Shown here: in pieces, positions 16,082-24,252 of the stretch
Numbering within the stretch: position 1 is the first letter of the stretch
How the letters are laid out: the number at the start of each line of letters is the position of its first letter
From: Akkermansia muciniphila
GTDB taxonomy: Bacteria; Verrucomicrobiota; Verrucomicrobiia; Limisphaerales; UBA9464
NCBI GenBank assembly: GCA_945861565.1
Contig: CAMAUY010000035.1
Span: forward strand, 1-42,527
Direction: 5' to 3'
DNA: 42,527 nt
Made by a program: the position numbers and the translations under genes
The notes under the pieces: generated by a model
Database searches by the model: none
What the model was told of the DNA's origin: nothing
The model's input: the letters and a program-made list of their open reading frames with translations, nothing else

Positions 16082-17377
16082 ATGGGTACAGAAATTCGCC
16101 TCTCAAAAAACAAGCATGGCACCGGCCGCCCCTCCGTGGCGGTCCTCGGCGTCGGATGTTTTGCGCACGGGGTGGCGTCGATTCTGAGGGAGGACGGCGC
16201 GGACGTCGCGGTGGGTCTGACCCGGGATTACGGCCAGTGGGCCCCGGCGCAGGTTGCGCCTGTCACGCCCTTGCAGCATGGCAGGGGATTGATCGAGTGG
16301 CTGGAGCGGTGCCAGCCGGAGGTGATCGTGCCGCAGTCAATCGAATGGGCGCAATGGCCGGCGGCAGACGAATTGATCAAACGTCGGGCGCCCATTTTTT
16401 GCCCGACGGGCGATGCACTCTTGCTGGAAAGGGATCGCGACTTCGCCCGGCAACTGTGCCGGCGGTTCCGCATCCCGTTTCCCCAGTCGTTTCGTGCTGC
16501 CAATCGCGCCGAAGCGCAGCAATGGCTCGATCGCCACCGGCGTCCCTTCGTGATCAAAAATCCTCTCTGCGGTCCCCATAGTCCGGTTCATACGATCGTC
16601 TGTGAATCGGTCGCCGAGACGCGCAGTTGGCTCGGTCAGGTCAACGATTCGGAAGGGGTTTTTCTCCAGGAATATCTCGGGCGCGCAGAAGTCGGCCACA
16701 TCGCCCTCGTCAGCGGCGGCGAGGTGTACTCGCTGGTGACCAATCAGGAGTACAAACGAGCGTTTGATGGCAACCTCGGCATCGTGGCCGGGGCACCGTT
16801 GGGCGGACTGATTGAGCGGGATCCGGAGGACAAGTACGGGCTGGCACGTGAATTGATTCGGCCGCTGTTGCCGTGGTTTCGCGCGGTTGGTTTCCGGGGA
16901 CCGGTGCAAGTGACGGCCATGCGGCACCGCCATCGCTGGCATGTGTTGGAGTACAACGTCCGGCTCGGTGTCACGAGCGGCACAATGATCCTGCGTTCAT
17001 TAAGAAGTCCTCTGGCCGTGTTGCGTGGAGTGGTTCGCAACGAGCCCTTGCAGATCCGGTGGATCCCGCGTCGAAATTTCGGCTGCTCGGTGACCTTGGC
17101 CGGCTATGGGTATCCTTACACCCAACTCCAAGGCCCACGCGTGCCGGTGGAATGTCGTGGGCGGCCGACCTGCGACATCTGGTGGAATGAAGTGGAGGGC
17201 GATCGACGCGGGGTTTTATGGGCCATCGGTCACCGGTTGGCGGACGTCAACGGACTGGGGCCGACGGCGGCCGCCGCGACAAAGCTGGCCTACGAAAACG
17301 TCCGGCGACTTCGTAGTCTCGGCAGTTATTTTCGGCAGGATGTCGGCCAGAGCCTCTGGCCACCGGGAAATTCATGA
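16082..17377 (+). CDS. Divergent PurD-like ATP-grasp protein
   Basis: 431 residues from the ATG at 16082; a GTG at 16013 would add 23 Arg-rich residues. The layout follows PurD (GAR synthetase). There is a Rossmann-like N-terminus (SVAVLGVGCFAHGVASIL in place of the PurD GGREHAL loop) and an A-domain segment (EVIVPQSIEWAQWPAADELI). The 'FCPTGDALLLERDRDFARQL' stretch parallels the PurD 'GPTKxAAxLEGSKxFAK' block. ATP-grasp lobes follow, with FVIKNPLCGP and FLQEYL. The metal-binding end LEYNVRLGVTSGTMIL replaces the PurD NxRFGDPE-TQ, so two normally conserved acidic residues are missing. It overlaps alr by ATGA. A carboxylate-amine ligase on another substrate, possibly an amino acid for the cell wall, is plausible but unproven. 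Confidence 0.7.
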   Translation: MGTEIRLSKNKHGTGRPSVAVLGVGCFAHGVASILREDGADVAVGLTRDYGQWAPAQVAPVTPLQHGRGLIEWLERCQPEVIVPQSIEWAQWPAADELIKRRAPIFCPTGDALLLERDRDFARQLCRRFRIPFPQSFRAANRAEAQQWLDRHRRPFVIKNPLCGPHSPVHTIVCESVAETRSWLGQVNDSEGVFLQEYLGRAEVGHIALVSGGEVYSLVTNQEYKRAFDGNLGIVAGAPLGGLIERDPEDKYGLARELIRPLLPWFRAVGFRGPVQVTAMRHRHRWHVLEYNVRLGVTSGTMILRSLRSPLAVLRGVVRNEPLQIRWIPRRNFGCSVTLAGYGYPYTQLQGPRVPVECRGRPTCDIWWNEVEGDRRGVLWAIGHRLADVNGLGPTAAAATKLAYENVRRLRSLGSYFRQDVGQSLWPPGNS

Positions 17378-18498
17378 ACCCGCCGGCACAAATTCGTCCG
17401 GCATGGATCGAGATCAACCGGGCTCGCCTCCGCGAAAATTGGAAGCGAATTATCGCCGACAAACCGGCGGGCGTTTCCCTGTTGAACGTCGTCAAGGCGA
17501 ATGCCTACGGCCACGGTGCGATTGACGTGGCGCGTGTTGCTCTGTCGGCAGGAGCGGAGTGGTTGGGCGTTGCGACGCTCGATGAAGCGCTTGCCTTGCG
17601 TGGTGCGGACATTCGAGCGCCAATTTTGATGGTCGGCGAACGGCTGCCCGAGGAGCTGCCCTGGTGTGCCGAGCACCGCCTGACGATTGCGACCGGGGAG
17701 CTCGACACACTGAGGGCCTGGGATCAGCTGGGCCGCGATCTCCGCACTCGATTACCCGTCCACCTCAAAGTCGATACCGGCATGAGCCGGTTTGGAGCGC
17801 GTTGGACCGCGACGGAAGACCTGTTCTCGGGTGTGCTGAACGCGCAGGGCGTAGTTTGCGACGGTTTGTTCACCCACTTCGCCCAATCCGATGAATCCGA
17901 TAAGACATTTGCCCGCCAGCAACTGGCCCGGTTTCAAGAGGTTGTGGTCCGGGCGCACCAGTGCGGCCTGACCCCTCGTTGGCTCCACACCGCCAACAGC
18001 GGTGGCTTCCTCGATCTGCCCGAGACCCACTTCAACCTTGTCCGCATCGGCATTCTGCCCCTGGGCGTCTACCCGTCGAGCGTCTGCCGACGGATTCCCG
18101 GCATTGAGCCCGTCATGACCGTCAAAGCCCGTCTTGCGGTGGTGAAGACATTGGAGAGGGGTGACTCCGTGGGTTACGGAATGCGCTGGAAGGCGGAGGG
18201 GCCTCGGCGAGTGGGAATTGTTCCCCTCGGGTATGGGGACGGGTTTCCACGGATTCGAAATGCAGGCTGGGTGCTCGTTCGCGGGCAGGAGGCACCGATT
18301 TTGGGTTCGGTGGCCATGGATGCCTTTGCGGTGGATATTACCGCCATTGCGGACGCCGCCCGGTGGGATGAAGTTGTGTTGATGGGAGGGCAGGGGGCGC
18401 TGGAGATTACCGCCCAGGACATCGCCCGATGGAAAGGCAGCGTGAGCTACGACATCTTGACGGGCTGGCGAAATCGCCTGCCCCGGTTTACGGTGTGA
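17374..18498 (+). CDS. alr: Alanine racemase
   Basis: 374 residues. Fold-type III PLP enzyme: VVKANAYGHGA places the PLP lysine at Lys41, MSRFG marks the barrel, HTANSGG and PLGVYPS bind phosphate, and Tyr268 in SVGYGMRW is the second catalytic base. GIVPLGYGDGFPR and GSVAMDAFAVDIT complete the C-terminal domain. It interconverts L- and D-alanine for peptidoglycan. Its ATG overlaps the stop of the ATP-grasp gene, so the two are translationally coupled. Length and motifs are complete. Confidence 0.95.
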   Translation: MNPPAQIRPAWIEINRARLRENWKRIIADKPAGVSLLNVVKANAYGHGAIDVARVALSAGAEWLGVATLDEALALRGADIRAPILMVGERLPEELPWCAEHRLTIATGELDTLRAWDQLGRDLRTRLPVHLKVDTGMSRFGARWTATEDLFSGVLNAQGVVCDGLFTHFAQSDESDKTFARQQLARFQEVVVRAHQCGLTPRWLHTANSGGFLDLPETHFNLVRIGILPLGVYPSSVCRRIPGIEPVMTVKARLAVVKTLERGDSVGYGMRWKAEGPRRVGIVPLGYGDGFPRIRNAGWVLVRGQEAPILGSVAMDAFAVDITAIADAARWDEVVLMGGQGALEITAQDIARWKGSVSYDILTGWRNRLPRFTV

Positions 18499-18555
18499 GC
18501 GGAACCCTTTCTTCTGGCGACCGTTCGTGGATTCAATAACGCTGCCCTACTTCAC

Positions 18556-19362
18556 ATGCGCCTGGTCTTTTCTGAAGCGCCGCCGGATTATTCGCGCTAT
18601 CTATATCCGTACATTGTTTGGGCATTTCCTGAGGCTGGGGAGACGCCCGCTGACTTTTTTGCCCGGGGCTTCCTGCCCGGGTCGCCGCGGCTGGATCGCT
18701 TCTATCTCTGTCGTAACCTTCGAGTCCACCTGAAGGCGTTCGCTCCGTCCTCCGAAAACAGGCGTATCTTGCGTAAGTTTAGTAATGTCGAGGTTCAGCT
18801 CATCCCACGTTTGGAGTTCGACTATTCGGATGATCGGCGGCGGCGATGGCTGCTCTTTGCGCGCGAGCGATTCGGGGCCGAAGTGATGCCCGAGGAACGG
18901 CTGAGCCGCCTGATGGCGTCACCCGTCATTTCACATGTTCTACAATTTCAGCTGATACAGGGAGAAGAGAGGCGTGAATTAGGTTGCGTTCTGATGTATC
19001 TGGATGAGCCGCGGATTGCCTATTACTACTACGCGTTTTACGATCTTGAGCATCTCTCCAGCAGCCTCGGGTTGTACATGATGACCTCAGCAGTGGCCTA
19101 TTTCGCGCGGGCCGGGTACGGATATTTGCATCTGGGCACCTGCTATACAACGAGCGCTCTTTACAAGATCCAGTTTTCGGGAATCGAATTCTTCAACGGT
19201 GCCCGCTGGTCCACGGATCTCGACGAATTGAAATTCATGGTTCGCCGGAATGTCGAGGGTTCCTCCCGGGCGCATCTTCTGGAGGACCCGGATTATTCAA
19301 GATTTCTGACGGGCGGGTCGACGTCGACCCACGGGTTGGGCAGTGAGTTTCGAGTGGATTAG
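18556..19362 (+). CDS. Ate1/Bpt-like aminoacyl-tRNA--protein transferase family protein
   Basis: 268 residues. The C-terminal half matches the GNAT-like fold of arginyl/leucyl-tRNA-protein transferases. There is a strand with a run of tyrosines (IAYYYYAFYDLEH), then LGLYMMTSAVAYFARAGYGYLHLGTCY, and a LYKIQFSGIEFFNG block corresponding to the 'YKxQFxPxE' region of Ate1 C-domains. The N-terminal Cys-Cys zinc motif of eukaryotic Ate1 and the N-terminal domain of bacterial Bpt are not recognisable. The enzyme may therefore add an amino acid to a protein N-terminus (N-degron tagging) or be a related acyltransferase. It follows alr by 57 bases. Directly downstream is repeat copy C. Confidence 0.6.
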   Translation: MRLVFSEAPPDYSRYLYPYIVWAFPEAGETPADFFARGFLPGSPRLDRFYLCRNLRVHLKAFAPSSENRRILRKFSNVEVQLIPRLEFDYSDDRRRRWLLFARERFGAEVMPEERLSRLMASPVISHVLQFQLIQGEERRELGCVLMYLDEPRIAYYYYAFYDLEHLSSSLGLYMMTSAVAYFARAGYGYLHLGTCYTTSALYKIQFSGIEFFNGARWSTDLDELKFMVRRNVEGSSRAHLLEDPDYSRFLTGGSTSTHGLGSEFRVD

Positions 19363-19403
19363 TCCATCGCACATTCGCGGCGCGTCTCTCGCGGAACGAG
19401 AGT

Positions 19404-19714
19404 AGGGTGCATGACAAAAATCTTCACGAGTTCCAGCATCACCCCCTTTCCGCCTGCCAACGGGTCGATGCCTTGATCGGGCTCGTCCCGACCGGAGCCA
19501 CGCGGTAGGATTCGCACGCGAAGCCGCGAAGCAAAGCAGAGCCGGCTCGGGCAAAAACGTCGGCATGGAGCTGACAACGCAAATTGCCGGAGGGAGGAAC
19601 CGCGGATTCACACGGATTGACGCGGATAAGGAGAAGCCGTTGTCTCTCAGCTTCTGAGTGAGCGCCCGGAATCGGCGTTTATCGGCGTTCATCCGTGGTT
19701 CCAACTCCGGTTAA
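19404..19714 (+). repeat. Intergenic repeat family, copy C (full length)
   Basis: Begins GGGTGCATGACAAAAATC and ends CTCCGGTTAA. Collinear with copy B and differing mainly by scattered substitutions and 1-3 base indels. Direct orientation. B and C together bracket the 13.4-19.4 kb plus-strand gene block, so homologous recombination between them would delete about 6.3 kb. Confidence 0.85.
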
Positions 19715-19891
19715 TGGGATTACCGGAATCTCCGGGCAAAGGGCTTGGTGAGGCCATTTTTTGAAGGAGTGCGGTACGGGCGGGACATTTATTTCCTGAG
19801 ATTGATCCGAGGCGTAGCGGCTCTCCGGGACCGTGTAGCGTCGCTTCCGTCGATCATTGGCAATGGATCCTCCAGCCTGTACCCTGGGGTC
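19715..19891. other. Leader region of TPR gene
   Basis: An open frame from 19745 runs into the TPR gene but is basic and hydrophobic without family features. No promoter of good quality was seen. Confidence 0.4.
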
Positions 19892-21280
19892 ATGTCAGAG
19901 AAAACGGTAGACCAGATTTCGGTGACCCTGAGGGACATGTACGAGAAGGGGATCGCGGCGATTCAAAAGAACAACTTGGATTACGCCGTGACCTTGCTCT
20001 CGACGGTTCTGCGCCAGGAGCCCTCGTTTTTTGATGGTCGTCAGGCGTTGCGCGCCGCCCAGTTCAAGAGGTCAGGGGGCAAAGCCAGTTTTTTTCGCAA
20101 GTTTGTGGGCGCCGCCAGTACCTTGACCAAGGGGCAGTTGGCCCTGAGGAACAATCCTCAGGAGGCGCTCATCGTTGCGGAAGAAGTACTCAATGAAGAT
20201 CCGAGCAATAAGGATGCGCATGAACTGCTGGCAGACGCCGCGCTCCTGATGCAAATGCCGAAAACCGCGGTCCTCTCGCTGGAGGTGGCTTTTCGGGCCA
20301 ATCAGGCGAACCGGAAATTGGCGGAAAAGCTCGGGGACACCCTCTACGCACTGAAGCAAAATGAGAGGGCGGAGAAAATTTTCCGAGACCTCGTTTCACT
20401 TCATCCGCGGGATCCTGGGTTGAGCGAGAAACTGAAAAACGTGCTCGCGACGCGGACCATGTCTGAAGGGGGGTATGAAAACGTGGCCGAGGGTACCGGT
20501 TCCTATCGTGACATTTTGCGCAACAAGAGTGGAGCCCTACTTCTGGAGCAGGAGCAACGAACGGTGAAGGATCCGGAAGTGGCGGTTAGACTGATAGCGG
20601 AGTACCAGGCGCGTCTTGAGGCGGAACCGGGAAATCTCAAGCTGATGAGTCAAATCGCCGAACTTTACGCCGAACGAAAGGAGTACTCGCGTGCGATTGA
20701 GCAGCTGGAGCGAATGCAGGCCACGGGTGGCACCGCGGATCCGGAGATTGCGCGAAAGATTCACGAATACCGGTTGAAGAAGTTTGATCAACAGATTGGA
20801 CAGATAGACACCGCGGAGGCGGATGCGCCGGCGCAGCGCGCGGATCTTGACTCGAAGCGCGAGGCTCTCCTTTTGGAAGAGGCCCGGAAGCGAGCGGAAT
20901 TGTACCCGACGGACCTGATGGTTCGATATGAATTGGGCGTGTTGTATTTTGACGCCGGTCGACTCGGTGAGGCGATCGCCGAGTTGCAAAAGGCCCAAAA
21001 TCTTCCCAGTAAGCGCTTCGCCGCGATGAGTCTCCTGGGCCAGGCATTTTCGAAACGCGGTATGAATGATCTCGCAATCCGGAAACTTCAGGAGGCGATC
21101 AAGGAGAAGTCGATGTTTGATGAGGAGAAAAAGGACCTGCACTATCAGTTGGGCACGGTTCTCAGCGCGATCGGCCGACACGACGAGGCGATGGAGCAAT
21201 ATAAGGTAATTTACGAACAGGACATCGGATACCGGGACGTCATGTCCAAGGTGGACGCTTTCTACGCGGGCCCAACTTGA
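19892..21280 (+). CDS. Soluble tetratricopeptide-repeat protein
   Basis: 462 residues from the ATG at 19892, which has GGGGT four bases upstream; a GTG at 19745 is an alternative. At least six TPR units are visible, for example YEKGIAAIQKNNLDYAVTLL, NPQEALIVAEEVLNEDP, LGDTLYALKQNERAEKIF and YELGVLYFDAGRLGEAIAELQKA, with the final pair near LGTVLSAIGRHDEAMEQYK. A charged, heptad-like segment separates the N- and C-terminal TPR groups. No signal peptide or membrane helix from this start. TPR arrays bind partner proteins; no enzyme domain is present. Convergent with the membrane TPR protein, stop codons 11 bases apart. Confidence 0.8.
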   Translation: MSEKTVDQISVTLRDMYEKGIAAIQKNNLDYAVTLLSTVLRQEPSFFDGRQALRAAQFKRSGGKASFFRKFVGAASTLTKGQLALRNNPQEALIVAEEVLNEDPSNKDAHELLADAALLMQMPKTAVLSLEVAFRANQANRKLAEKLGDTLYALKQNERAEKIFRDLVSLHPRDPGLSEKLKNVLATRTMSEGGYENVAEGTGSYRDILRNKSGALLLEQEQRTVKDPEVAVRLIAEYQARLEAEPGNLKLMSQIAELYAERKEYSRAIEQLERMQATGGTADPEIARKIHEYRLKKFDQQIGQIDTAEADAPAQRADLDSKREALLLEEARKRAELYPTDLMVRYELGVLYFDAGRLGEAIAELQKAQNLPSKRFAAMSLLGQAFSKRGMNDLAIRKLQEAIKEKSMFDEEKKDLHYQLGTVLSAIGRHDEAMEQYKVIYEQDIGYRDVMSKVDAFYAGPT

Positions 21281-21291
21281 GCTTACTCCTG

Positions 21292-23040
21292 CTATTGCAT
21301 CCGGGCCTTCACCTTGGCCTCGTCCAGCAGTTTTTGTTCTTCGGGCAATAGTTTTCCAGCCTGAGCTTTGGTCAGGTATTCGCGGGCGCGATTTCGGTCG
21401 CCGGCCTCGGCCAGGAGGTAGCCGAAGGTCAAGCTGATGCCGGGCTTGTCCAGTTCCATAAGGGGCAGCTTTTCCATCTGGGTCAGAGCTTCCGTGAGTC
21501 GGTTCTGACGGGAGAGAGCGAAGGCGTAGGTTGTCGTATAGACCGCTTCGCTTGGAGCGGCCTGATACAATTCTTCCGCGAGGCGGACCAAGTCGGGCGC
21601 ATCGAGTTTTAAGAGCAGGCCCAAATATATCGTATTGTTCTTGGCGGCGAGATTTCGATTATTCAGCTGTAAAAGCTTTCGGGCCACTCGGTACTGACCA
21701 AATGTATTGTCGGTTAGGAGGTATTCGCGGAACAGTGTCATCAGCGCGTTCTCCTGACTCGAGATGCCATTCGCAATTTCCCACAACGTTTCCTCGGCTT
21801 GGGTGGCCATTCTCCAGTTGGCAGCGGAGGTTGCGAGTGTCTCGAGCAGACTGGCGGTGCTTCGGGCGGACTGGATGGCCTTGGCCCAGAGGCCGGCGAT
21901 CGTACCGGGTGTCTGTTCGTCATGGGGCAGGTTATGGACCGCTCTGGCTTCGTACGCGAATCGCAGGCATTGCCAGTATCCCCAATCGGCACCCCGCACC
22001 CAGTTGCGCAAGCCCAACCAGTCGTTCACCGCGACGTAGAGTTCCGCCACGGCCATTCCGGGGCCGAATGTCTTGAGCAGTTCCGGTGGCAGCGTGCGGA
22101 CCCAGGCCATCGCCGAGGCCCCCGCGCCATTCATAATTTGCCAGTTGATAAATTCGGCTAGGGATTTTGGCTGCTGAATCGCGACCGATTTTAATTCCTC
22201 GAGTTTGTTGGTGAACGCGGGGCGATCGGAGAACTTCAGAACGGCCAACCGCAGGAGATGGTCGGAAAACGCCGCATTGGTCACACTGGAAAGTTTGGCG
22301 CTGAAGTCGACGGCTTGCGCAATATCCTGACGATTCAACGCATCGCGCGTGAGAAGGTCGAGGGCGATCCGATAATTTGCGGAGGCGGGGGCAATTCTTC
22401 CCAACATTTCCCGAGCCGCCATCCGGCTGGTTTCTTCCGGGAGGCTCAATTGAACTCGAATCAGATTGAGCTGCCTCAATTCGTTCGTTGGCTCGGACTG
22501 GAGCGCCTTCTTGAAGTGGAATTCCGCTCGTAGGAAATCACGGAGTCCATAATAGATCGCTCCCGCAGTTTCGTGATAAAAGAGGGAATCTTGTTCCTTC
22601 GGAGGAAACCGGTCCAACGCGACCCGGGCGGTTACCAGGTCTTGGAAGACGAGCGCGGCTTGGGCCAGTTCAATCTGGCTTTCAACCCGATCCGGCTCCA
22701 GATCCGCGATGCGGGACCGCCAGAGAACGGTGTCCCGAAGACCCATCTTGGATGCAATTTGAGCCATGATCCGCATGGCTCGCACATTGTTCACATCCTG
22801 CTGAAAGAGCCGACGAGCCGCCATCCCGGCGTCCTTAATTTTTCCGGCCGCCAAAAGGGCCTCGGCACTTGTGATGAGGCGATCATCGCGCCAGCGGGCA
22901 TACAATGCAGAGCCCTTGCTGCGCCACCCCACAATGCCGATAATTGCGAGAAGTAGCAGGGCGCAAAGCCATACGATGAGACGGCGCCCGCTGTCCCGTG
23001 AATTGCCGGATCTGGACCCTCGGCGTTGTTTTTCTTCCAT
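21292..23040 (-). CDS. Membrane-anchored TPR-like protein
   Basis: 582 residues. A basic N-terminus (about 1-20) leads into one membrane helix (about 21-40, LIVWLCALLLLAIIGIVGW), so the bulk is exported to the periplasmic side or tethered there. The rest is all-helical with degenerate TPR units: SAEALLAAGKIKDAGMAARRLF, TAGAIYYGLRDFLRAEFHFKKAL, YAFALSRQNRLTEALTQMEKLPL and FGYLLAEAGDRNRAREYLTKA. No catalytic domain recognised. It may be a scaffold for exopolysaccharide or secretion machinery, but no such genes adjoin. Divergent from the EamA gene. Confidence 0.75.
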   Translation of the reverse strand: MEEKQRRGSRSGNSRDSGRRLIVWLCALLLLAIIGIVGWRSKGSALYARWRDDRLITSAEALLAAGKIKDAGMAARRLFQQDVNNVRAMRIMAQIASKMGLRDTVLWRSRIADLEPDRVESQIELAQAALVFQDLVTARVALDRFPPKEQDSLFYHETAGAIYYGLRDFLRAEFHFKKALQSEPTNELRQLNLIRVQLSLPEETSRMAAREMLGRIAPASANYRIALDLLTRDALNRQDIAQAVDFSAKLSSVTNAAFSDHLLRLAVLKFSDRPAFTNKLEELKSVAIQQPKSLAEFINWQIMNGAGASAMAWVRTLPPELLKTFGPGMAVAELYVAVNDWLGLRNWVRGADWGYWQCLRFAYEARAVHNLPHDEQTPGTIAGLWAKAIQSARSTASLLETLATSAANWRMATQAEETLWEIANGISSQENALMTLFREYLLTDNTFGQYRVARKLLQLNNRNLAAKNNTIYLGLLLKLDAPDLVRLAEELYQAAPSEAVYTTTYAFALSRQNRLTEALTQMEKLPLMELDKPGISLTFGYLLAEAGDRNRAREYLTKAQAGKLLPEEQKLLDEAKVKARMQ

Positions 23041-23165
23041 GGAGATCAGTCAATTGGACTGTGACGGTCACTCTATGAACAGAGTTCAAACTTGCGCCAG
23101 CCAAAAGGTGCGTGGCCCTACCGCGACGGGCTGCATGGAAAAGTTGTTGGTTTCGAGTGGTGCCC

Positions 23166-24164
23166 ATGGCACCAGCAGCCCGTATCATCCCTCGACAAAT
23201 GCCGTCCTACCCGCATCGAAGAGCCGCCGCGCAAGTCCTGGTGCTGTGCTGTGTTTTCTGGGCATTCAGCTTTCCATTTACCAAGGCGTTGCATTCTCTC
23301 GGTAATGAGTCGGTTCCGGGCGTCAGTTCGGTATTCCTCTCGGCGTGGGCCGTGGTGATTCGATTCGGGATCGGCGCTCTAGTGCTCTGCGTCATGGCGG
23401 CACGGCGACTTCCCAAACTCACCAAGCTGGAGGTGCAGCAAGGGGTGGGGTTGGGTCTTTTTGGAGGGCTTGGCATGTTTTTTCAACTCGATGGGCTGGC
23501 CTACACAAAGGCGTCAACATCCGCGTTTTTCACCCAAGCCTATTGTGTTTTGATCCCGGTCTGGTTTGCGGCGAAGCAACGGAAATGGCCCCCGGTCCCG
23601 GTATTTTTTGCCTGTGGGCTGGCGGTGGCCGGGGCGACCGTTCTCGCTGATTTCAGCCCTCGAAACCTGCGCCTCGGACGCGGTGAGTGGGAAACGCTCG
23701 CGGCCTCCGTGTTTTTTACCGGGCAGATTCTGTGGCTCGATAACCCCCGGTATGCTGCGAACGACGCCGGCCGTTTCAGCCTGGTCATGTTTTTATCGAT
23801 GGTCGGCGTGTGCCTTCCGGTGGCTTGGATTTTTGCCGGGCAGCCCTCAGACTTCCTTCGCGTCTATTCCGCCCCGGCCTCCGTCGTTCTTCTTCTGCTG
23901 CTGGTCGTTGCCTGCACGCTGCTGACGTATCTCCTGATGAATCGATGGCAGCGGGAGTTGCCCGCGACCGAGGCCGGGCTGCTCTATTGCAGCGAGCCTG
24001 TGTTCACCAGCGCCCTTTGCCTTTTCGTACCCGGTTGGCTCTCGTCCCTGTCCGGGATCGACTATCCGGACGAGACGTTGACCGGGCATTTGCTCCTGGG
24101 TGGACTGCTGATCCTGCTGGCGAATGTGTTGATCCAGTTCTGGGGCACCGAGCCAGCGCCCTGA
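23166..24164 (+). CDS. EamA/DMT-superfamily transporter
   Basis: 332 residues from the ATG at 23166; ATGs at 23112 and 23199 are alternatives, and the membrane part begins after either. Ten predicted helices form two EamA repeats. Repeat 1 includes VLCCVFWAFSFPFTKAL and FFQLDGLAYTKASTSAFFTQAYCVLIPVW; repeat 2 includes LAASVFFTGQILWLD and ATEAGLLYCSEPVFTSAL. The 'AxxxAFxxxxxxVxxP' and 'ExVxxxL' signatures of drug/metabolite exporters are present. The inner-membrane protein probably exports or imports a small metabolite; the substrate cannot be inferred. Confidence 0.85.
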   Translation: MAPAARIIPRQMPSYPHRRAAAQVLVLCCVFWAFSFPFTKALHSLGNESVPGVSSVFLSAWAVVIRFGIGALVLCVMAARRLPKLTKLEVQQGVGLGLFGGLGMFFQLDGLAYTKASTSAFFTQAYCVLIPVWFAAKQRKWPPVPVFFACGLAVAGATVLADFSPRNLRLGRGEWETLAASVFFTGQILWLDNPRYAANDAGRFSLVMFLSMVGVCLPVAWIFAGQPSDFLRVYSAPASVVLLLLLVVACTLLTYLLMNRWQRELPATEAGLLYCSEPVFTSALCLFVPGWLSSLSGIDYPDETLTGHLLLGGLLILLANVLIQFWGTEPAP

Positions 24165-24252
24165 TCCAAACGGTTCAATTTTTTGCAAGGGAGGTTCTTG
24201 CAGTCGCTCGCTTGCCTGTTCCGCGAGCACTCCGTAGCCTTGGGACCTCTTT

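Noticed and set aside
24206..24228. Hairpin before trxB as a terminator or riboswitch
   Set aside because: GCTCGC/GCGAGC forms only a 6-bp stem with a long loop and no T-run.
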